A program made the translations under genes and the position numbers. A stretch of DNA of 5,149 nucleotides from an uncultured bacterium. Its GTDB lineage: Bacteria > Actinomycetota > Coriobacteriia > Coriobacteriales > Coriobacteriaceae. Shown in pieces: positions 1 to 5,149 of this stretch. The notes below the pieces were generated by a model. It made no database searches and had not been told where the DNA came from. It saw only the letters and a program-made list of their open reading frames with translations. The stretch spans positions 1-5,149 of the forward strand of contig CAJMRZ010000128.1 of NCBI GenBank assembly GCA_905215945.1. Direction: 5' to 3'. Each line of letters opens with the position of its first letter. Position 1 is the first letter of the stretch.

Positions 1-6
1 CCATAT

Positions 7-1488
7 ATGCGCCAGGGTTTCGACAACGCGAAGTATATCGAGCTGCAGGCTGCTCACATTAAGGAGCGCATCTCGCAGTTTGGTGGCAAGCTCTATTTGG
101 AGTTTGGCGGTAAGCTGTTCGATGACTATCATGCGAGCCGCGTGCTGCCGGGTTTTGAACCGGACAGCAAGTTCCGCATGCTCAAGAGCATCGCCGACGA
201 TGTCGAGGTTATCATCGCGATCAACGCGAACCACATCGAGAAAAACAAGGCTCGTGGTGACCTCGGTATTACCTATGACGAGGATGTGCTGCGCCTGGTT
301 GACCTGTTTCGCGGCAACGGCTTTGCTGTCGCGGCTGTGGTCATCACCCAGTACGCCGGCCAGCCCGCTGCCGATGTGTTCCGCAACCGCCTGAACGCGC
401 TCGGTATTCCCGCCAAGCTGCACTATCCCATCGAGGGGTATCCGCACGATGTCGATCTGATCGTGTCCGACGATGGCTACGGCAAGAACGAGTTTGTCGA
501 GACCACCCGACCGCTCGTCGTGGTCACTGCCCCCGGTCCTGGCTCGGGCAAGCTTGCCACCTGCCTGTCTCAGCTCTATCACGAGCACAAGCATGGCACG
601 GCCGCCGGCTATGCCAAGTTCGAGACCTTCCCTGTCTGGAATCTTCCTCTGACGCATCCGGTCAATATTGCCTACGAGGCCGCCACGGCTGACCTCGACG
701 ACGCCAATATCATCGATTCGTTCCACCTTGAGGCCTACAACAAGACCACGGTCAACTACAACCGCGACGTCGAGGCCTTCCCGGTGGTCCGTGCTCTGAT
801 GGAAAAGATCCTGGGCAAGAGCCCCTACCAGAGTCCTACGGACATGGGCGTCAATATGGTCGGCTTTGCCATCACCGATGACGATGCCTGCCGCGACGCT
901 TCCAAGATGGAGATCGTCCGCCGCTACTTTACCGCGGTCGAAAATGTGCGCCGTACCGGCGTGGGCGATGAGCAAGTCGACCGTCTCAAGATTATTATGA
1001 AGAAAGCCGGCATCGATAAGAACTACTCACCGGCGCGCTCGGCGGCCCTCACCAGGGAGCAGCTGACGGGTGGTCCCGTGGGTGCCATGGTCATGCCCGA
1101 TGGCTCCGTGGTGACCGGTAAGACCTCCACGCGCCTGGGCGCCGCAAGTTCGCTCATTATGAACGCCCTCAAGCACGTCTCGGGCGTCGACCTTGAGCTC
1201 GAGGTCATTAGCGATGAAGCGATCGAGCCCATCAGCAAGCTCAAGACGCATTTCCTGGGCAGCAAAAACCCGCGCCTCCACACCGACGAGACGCTTATGG
1301 CGCTGTCGATCACCTCGGCCACGAGTGAGACGGCCGCTCGCGTCCTTTCGGGCCTGGAGCAGCTGCGCGGTTGCGATGCCTTCTTTAGCGTGATTATCTC
1401 GCCGACGGACGAGACGGTACTGCGCAAACTGGGTATCAACGTGTGCTGCGAGCCCAAGTTTGAGCGCCGCGGTTTCTTCCATCGCTAA
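7..1488 (+). CDS. DUF1846 / UPF0371 family protein of unknown function
   Basis: The 493-residue product matches the DUF1846 (UPF0371) family from start to end. The N-terminus reads GFDNAKYIELQ, followed by the conserved stretch GGKLYLEFGGKLFDDYHASR (residues 26-45). Two glycine-rich segments stand out: APGPGSGK at 175-182, which resembles a nucleotide-binding P-loop, and PDGSVVTGKTS at 364-374. The C-terminal INVCCEPKF is also family-like. Length is about the family norm of 500, so the gene looks intact. No biochemical role is established to my knowledge; the P-loop resemblance hints at nucleotide or phosphate binding but is inference. I see no signal peptide or membrane segment, so it is probably cytoplasmic. 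The ATG at 7 fits the family N-terminus, but the frame is open to the window edge and the ribosome site lies outside. A terminator follows 34 bases after the stop, separating it from the next gene. Confidence 0.93.
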   Translation: MRQGFDNAKYIELQAAHIKERISQFGGKLYLEFGGKLFDDYHASRVLPGFEPDSKFRMLKSIADDVEVIIAINANHIEKNKARGDLGITYDEDVLRLVDLFRGNGFAVAAVVITQYAGQPAADVFRNRLNALGIPAKLHYPIEGYPHDVDLIVSDDGYGKNEFVETTRPLVVVTAPGPGSGKLATCLSQLYHEHKHGTAAGYAKFETFPVWNLPLTHPVNIAYEAATADLDDANIIDSFHLEAYNKTTVNYNRDVEAFPVVRALMEKILGKSPYQSPTDMGVNMVGFAITDDDACRDASKMEIVRRYFTAVENVRRTGVGDEQVDRLKIIMKKAGIDKNYSPARSAALTREQLTGGPVGAMVMPDGSVVTGKTSTRLGAASSLIMNALKHVSGVDLELEVISDEAIEPISKLKTHFLGSKNPRLHTDETLMALSITSATSETAARVLSGLEQLRGCDAFFSVIISPTDETVLRKLGINVCCEPKFERRGFFHR

Positions 1489-1522
1489 GTTTGAAGCACC
1501 GCGGTAATTACATTGCATTTTG

Positions 1523-1555
1523 GCCGTATCGGGTTAGCGCCCGGTACGGCTTTTT
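1523..1555 (+). terminator. Intrinsic terminator after the DUF1846 gene
   Basis: An 11-bp stem pairs 1523-1533 (GCCGTATCGGG) with 1540-1550 (CCCGGTACGGC), with one G-U wobble (T1529 with G1544). The loop is TTAGCG and a run of five T follows at 1551-1555. This is a textbook rho-independent terminator on the plus strand, placed 34 bases after the DUF1846 stop codon. Confidence 0.93.
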
Positions 1556-1619
1556 GATCAATAAAGCGCCTATTTCGGCGAAAAATAGCTGTTTACCTGC
1601 CTAGAAACAATTTGAGCGG

Positions 1620-1627
1620 TATACAAT
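1620..1627 (+). promoter_or_regulatory. Possible -10 element for the winged-helix gene
   Basis: TATACAAT sits about 120 bases before the winged-helix start codon and after the upstream terminator, where a promoter is needed. TACAAT at 1622-1627 matches the sigma-70 -10 consensus at five of six bases. No good -35 lies 16-18 bases upstream; TTTACC at 1592-1597 is too far away. The call rests on position and the -10 match alone. Confidence 0.4.
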
Positions 1628-1641
1628 AACCATAACTGTTT

Positions 1642-1683
1642 CATCCTTAGCGGGATGCCGCATGATGGATATTACCTGCCATC
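1642..1683 (+). other. Two small hairpins in the leader of the winged-helix gene
   Basis: CATCC (1642-1646) pairs with GGATG (1653-1657) around the loop TTAGCG. GATGG (1664-1668) pairs with CCATC (1679-1683) around a 10-base loop. The GGAT at 1667-1670 could also pair with ATCC at 1643-1646, so alternative folds are possible. Stems are only 5 bp and no T-run follows. They would lie in the predicted 5' untranslated region, but a regulatory role is speculative. Confidence 0.25.
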
Positions 1684-1732
1684 GTGAGGTGTGTCGGTCG
1701 CGCACGGCGCGTTAGATGCTCGTGCTCGGTTT

Positions 1733-1739
1733 GAGGAGG
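1733..1739 (+). promoter_or_regulatory. Strong Shine-Dalgarno site that decides the start at 1745
   Basis: GAGGAGG lies five bases before the ATG at 1745. It selects this start over an in-frame GTG at 1691, whose only purine-rich stretch (GAGG at 1686-1689) sits one base away, too close to work well. Confidence 0.85.
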
Positions 1740-1744
1740 CTGCT

Positions 1745-2083
1745 ATGGCGGGCAAGGGTCGTGCGAGTGTCAACGATATGAAGCGTGTCGAGGTGCTGGT
1801 GTTGATGGAGATCGACCAGCAAACCGAAGACAATGGCGGGCCGTATGGTTTCTCGCGCAAAACGCTTGCCGAGCGCGTGGGGGTTTCGCCGTATCGTGCC
1901 CGCGCCGCAATCGATCGCTTGGATTCCGAAGGCATGATTGATGTCGTCTCGCGTTATAGCGACGACGGCGGTCAGCTTGCAAATGGCATTTGCCTCACCG
2001 AACGTGGCGAGTGGTATCTTGAGGGCGTCCGTACCGGCATGCTCGTTCAAGAAATGCTTGAGGACGAGGTTGCTGATCGATAG
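1745..2083 (+). CDS. Small winged helix-turn-helix DNA-binding protein, likely transcriptional regulator
   Basis: The 112-residue product looks like a single winged-helix domain. Residues 38-47 (SRKTLAERVG) fit the first helix of a helix-turn-helix, VSP the turn, and residues 50-64 (YRARAAIDRLDSEGM) the recognition helix. A beta-wing follows: IDVVSRYSDD, a glycine-rich turn, then GICLTERGEWYL. This layout resembles MarR/GntR-like or replication-initiator-like winged helices; I cannot place it in a named family. The N-terminal MKRVEVLVLMEIDQQ forms the leading helix. There is no ligand-binding, phosphoacceptor or membrane domain, so any signal sensed is unknown. The ATG at 1745 is chosen for its strong ribosome site. 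The gene is flanked by terminators on both sides and is probably monocistronic. Control of pyrG or of itself is possible from position only. Confidence 0.82.
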   Translation: MAGKGRASVNDMKRVEVLVLMEIDQQTEDNGGPYGFSRKTLAERVGVSPYRARAAIDRLDSEGMIDVVSRYSDDGGQLANGICLTERGEWYLEGVRTGMLVQEMLEDEVADR

Positions 2084-2107
2084 CAGCATGTAACCCTTGC
2101 CATAGCG

Positions 2108-2140
2108 ACGCCGCCTGGGAAACCGGGCGGCGTTTTGTTT
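2108..2140 (+). terminator. Intrinsic terminator after the winged-helix gene
   Basis: 2108-2118 (ACGCCGCCTGG) pairs with 2123-2133 (CCGGGCGGCGT) in an 11-bp stem with one G-U wobble (T2116 with G2125). It is capped by a GAAA tetraloop (2119-2122), a known stabilising loop. The T-rich tail TTTTGTTT runs over 2133-2140. It lies 24 bases after the stop codon and isolates the regulator gene from pyrG. Confidence 0.92.
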
Positions 2141-2174
2141 CAAGATTGAGAAATGCAATCGCACGCGAGAAAAA

Positions 2175-2206
2175 TTGCGAACGGTCCGCGGCGCGAGTAT
2201 TACAAT
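2175..2206 (+). promoter_or_regulatory. Probable promoter of pyrG-xerD
   Basis: TTGCGA (2175-2180) can serve as a -35 and TATTAC (2198-2203) as a -10, with a 17-base spacer; each matches consensus at four of six bases. TACAAT (2201-2206) is a better -10 (five of six) but would give a 20-base spacer. Either places the transcript start near 2210-2214, leaving a leader of about 50 bases. The site lies between the upstream terminator and pyrG, where a promoter is required. Confidence 0.55.
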
Positions 2207-2211
2207 GAAGA

Positions 2212-2243
2212 CCCGTAAGATGTGGATAAACAACTTCTACGGG
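2212..2243 (+). other. Stem-loop in the pyrG 5' leader
   Basis: CCCGTA (2212-2217) pairs exactly with TACGGG (2238-2243) across a 20-base loop; one or two extra pairs are possible inside if C2237 bulges. It would sit at or next to the predicted 5' end of the pyrG mRNA, just ahead of the ribosome site. There is no T-run after it, so it is not a terminator as written. Confidence 0.4.
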
Positions 2244-2255
2244 AAGCGCAGGTAA

Positions 2256-3923
<1,668 letters not shown>

Positions 3924-3925
3924 GG

Positions 3926-4867
3926 GTGCCGGCGAATAAGGAACATACCGAAGCTACTCCCTCGTCGCTCGCTGTGGCGGCGGGGGAGTATCTCGATTAC
4001 CTCGCGGTCGAGCGGGGCTTGGCGCGCAATACGATTGCGGCCTACCGTCGTGACCTGACGACGTACTGCGCCTATCTGGAGCGGGCGGGTATTGTGTCTT
4101 TTGAAGAGGTGACTCGTCAGGTCGTGGAGGGCTTTGTCGCCGACCGTCGCGATGGGGGCTATTCCGATGCCTCGGTGGAGCGTGCGCTTGCAGCCGTGAA
4201 GGGCCTGCATGCCTTTTTGGTGCGCGATGGGGCCGTGGCCCAAAACCCGACGGCGGCGTTGCGCCTGCCCAAAAAGGCAGATCGCCTGCCGGAATACCTT
4301 TCGGTGGAGGATGTCTCGGCGCTGCTCGATCAAGACTTTCCCGAGGGCGAGATGGGGCTGCGCGATCATGCCATCTTGGAAGTGCTTTACGGTTGCGGCT
4401 TGCGCGTGAGTGAGCTGGTTGGGCTCGATGTGGGCGATATCCATATCGATGACGGGTTTGTCCTGGTGCGCGGTAAGGGCTCCAAGGAGCGTCTGGCCCC
4501 GTTGGTGGGAAGCGCGGCTCGCGCCCTGACGCACTATCTAGGTGACGGGCGCACTCTCCTGGCCGCCCATGCTCACGGGACGGAGACCTTGGCGGTCTTT
4601 TTAAATAAGAACGGACGTCGCCTGTCGCGCCAGGCCGTGCATGCGATATGCGAGCGGTATGGGCGCCAAGTGGGGCTGGTGGGGCTCCATCCCCACACCT
4701 TGCGCCACTCCTTTGCCACCCACATGCTCGCGGGCGGTGCCGACCTGCGTGTGCTGCAGGAGATTTTGGGCCATGCCGATATTTCGACCACGCAGGTCTA
4801 CACACATGTCGACCGCACGCAACTGACCGAGGTCTATCTGGCGGCGCATCCGCTGGCACATCGCTAG
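3926..4867 (+). CDS. xerD: Site-specific tyrosine recombinase, XerC/XerD family (probably XerD)
   Basis: With its partner Xer protein and FtsK, this class of enzyme resolves chromosome dimers at dif sites near the division septum. From the GTG at 3926 the product is 313 residues, near the family norm of about 300. An N-terminal SAM-like core-binding domain (about 15-105; EYLDYLAVERGLARNTIAAY) precedes the catalytic domain (about 125-305). All six catalytic positions are visible: Arg160 (GCGLRVSEL), Lys184 (RGKGSKER), His257 and Arg260 (HPHTLRHSFATHML), His283 (LGHADIS) and the nucleophile Tyr292 (TTQVYTHV). XerD is favoured over XerC by overall resemblance, but integrase-like Xer paralogues are not excluded. 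The GTG is chosen because it lies just past the pyrG stop; the longer upstream frame only shadows pyrG. A downstream GTG at 3974 would cut into the conserved N-terminal helix. With no clear ribosome site, translation probably depends on coupling to pyrG. Confidence 0.93.
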   Translation: MPANKEHTEATPSSLAVAAGEYLDYLAVERGLARNTIAAYRRDLTTYCAYLERAGIVSFEEVTRQVVEGFVADRRDGGYSDASVERALAAVKGLHAFLVRDGAVAQNPTAALRLPKKADRLPEYLSVEDVSALLDQDFPEGEMGLRDHAILEVLYGCGLRVSELVGLDVGDIHIDDGFVLVRGKGSKERLAPLVGSAARALTHYLGDGRTLLAAHAHGTETLAVFLNKNGRRLSRQAVHAICERYGRQVGLVGLHPHTLRHSFATHMLAGGADLRVLQEILGHADISTTQVYTHVDRTQLTEVYLAAHPLAHR

Positions 4868-4883
4868 CACCTCGCTGACCTGC

Positions 4884-4897
4884 ATATTTATAAATAT
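4884..4897. repeat. Perfect 14-bp AT palindrome after xerD
   Basis: ATATTTATAAATAT reads identically on both strands and lies 16 bases after the xerD stop in otherwise GC-rich DNA. It sits directly before the G-run of the terminator stem. It could be a protein site, or simply the AT-rich 3' flank of the same hairpin when read on the minus strand. No known operator is recognised. Confidence 0.45.
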
Positions 4898-4902
4898 TAG
4901 GG

Positions 4903-4970
4903 GGGGCGGGCCCCAGATTGCCGATACGCACTTTTGCGCGCATGGGCAATCTGGGGCCCGTCCCATTTTT
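4903..4970 (+). terminator. Long-stem intrinsic terminator after pyrG-xerD
   Basis: 4903-4922 pairs with 4945-4964 over 20 bp, with a single G-U wobble (G4906 with T4961). The core is GGGCCCCAGATTGCC against its exact complement. The 22-base loop can fold further (C4927-C4929 with G4938-G4940). Five T follow at 4966-4970. It lies 35 bases after the xerD stop and should end the pyrG-xerD transcript. The minus-strand flank is AT-rich but lacks a clean T-run, so minus-strand activity would be weak. Confidence 0.92.
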
Positions 4971-5130
4971 CGCCAGACACCGACGCGGCGGTGGGCCGTG
5001 TGTGTCGTGGGTGGGGGAGTTTGGGGGCGATGTGAACGGCGTGTAAAGGGACGTAAAAATCGCCTCAAGGTCAACTTGAAGGTTGAGGTTCGCGGGCGTG
5101 GTTCTACAGGTGGCATCCCGCCTTTGCTGT
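4971..5130. other. Gene-free spacer with a G-rich segment
   Basis: I see no supportable coding region here on either strand. The plus strand is G-rich between 4993 and 5027, with G runs at 4993-4995, 5009-5011, 5013-5017 and 5023-5027. The last three are separated by loops of 1 and 5 bases, but the first loop is 13 bases, so a G-quadruplex would be non-canonical. The rest is probably the upstream regulatory region of a gene beyond the window. Confidence 0.5.
5063..5088. promoter_or_regulatory. Cluster of overlapping direct and inverted repeats, possible operator
   Basis: CCTCAA (5063-5068) is inverted as TTGAGG (5083-5088). Inside it lie a second dyad TCAAC/GTTGA (5071-5075 and 5082-5086), a third TCAAG/CTTGA (5065-5069 and 5075-5079), and a direct repeat TCAAGGT/TGAAGGT (5065-5071 and 5077-5083) with a 12-base period. 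The CCTCAAG/CTTGA parts recall MerR-family operators such as the SoxR box, but the outer spacing is too wide for a standard one. Density of symmetry suggests a regulator site; the regulator is not identified. Confidence 0.35.
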
Positions 5131-5132
5131 AA

Positions 5133-5148
5133 ACACAACATATTGTGT
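5133..5148. promoter_or_regulatory. NrdR box (ribonucleotide reductase operator)
   Basis: ACACAACATATTGTGT matches the NrdR box consensus acaCwAtATaTwGtgt at 15 of 16 positions; the exception is C5139 in place of T. Within the 18-bp dyad at 5132-5149, arms AACACAA and TTGTGTT are exact complements around CATA. NrdR is the zinc-finger/ATP-cone repressor of ribonucleotide reductase genes, so the gene just beyond the window edge is probably an nrd gene. NrdR boxes usually occur in pairs about 31 bases apart; nothing similar lies at the matching upstream position, so a partner would be downstream. Confidence 0.7.
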
Positions 5149-5149
5149 T

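Noticed and set aside
1570..1588. CTATTT/AAATAG inverted repeat after the first terminator
   Set aside because: The stem is only 6 bp, mostly A-T, with no T-run or known operator match; it is likely chance in an AT-rich spacer.
1691..1744. GTG at 1691 as an 18-residue longer start for the winged-helix protein
   Set aside because: It lacks a properly spaced ribosome site, while the ATG at 1745 has GAGGAGG five bases upstream.
3926..4970. Mobile integrase with attachment site
   Set aside because: The recombinase matches housekeeping XerD in length and sits in an apparent operon with pyrG. There is no tRNA, direct-repeat pair or cargo gene, and no dif-like site was seen.
5042..5074. Minus-strand promoter with TTGACC (5074-5069) as -35
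   Set aside because: The best -10 (TTTACA, 5047-5042) is 21 bases away, and no minus-strand gene lies downstream within the window.
3954..5141. 395-residue minus-strand open frame covering xerD and the downstream spacer
   Set aside because: It is proline- and arginine-rich, runs through the long terminator hairpin and is antisense to a complete recombinase gene with all catalytic residues.

Overview
This is a high-GC bacterial window carrying four genes, all on the plus strand. The protein sequences and the GC-rich codon usage suggest an actinobacterial genome, most likely a gut Coriobacteriia such as Collinsella. That assignment comes from general familiarity with these proteins; no search was run. 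Most of the window is core chromosome. I see no mobile element, CRISPR array, rRNA or tRNA, and nothing that clearly amounts to a new defence or mobile system.

Layout: (1) A DUF1846/UPF0371 protein of unknown function (7-1488) ends at a strong intrinsic terminator (1523-1555). (2) A spacer with a possible promoter and a structured leader precedes a small winged-helix protein (1745-2083). It has a strong Shine-Dalgarno sequence and its own terminator (2108-2140), so it is probably monocistronic. (3) A probable promoter and a leader hairpin precede pyrG (CTP synthase, 2262-3923). Two bases after the pyrG stop, a GTG begins a XerC/XerD-type tyrosine recombinase, probably xerD (3926-4867). The two look like one transcription unit, ended by an unusually long terminator hairpin (4903-4970). 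(4) The last ~180 bases hold no gene I can support. They contain a G-rich stretch, a cluster of overlapping direct and inverted repeats (5063-5088) and, at the very edge, a near-perfect NrdR box (5133-5148).

Functionally, pyrG makes CTP and so feeds RNA, phospholipid and, through ribonucleotide reductase, dCTP supply. XerD resolves chromosome dimers at cell division. The NrdR box predicts that the next gene, outside the window, is a ribonucleotide reductase. If so, this segment groups nucleotide supply with chromosome segregation. The most informative observations are the NrdR box, the tight pyrG-xerD junction and the 20-bp terminator stem.
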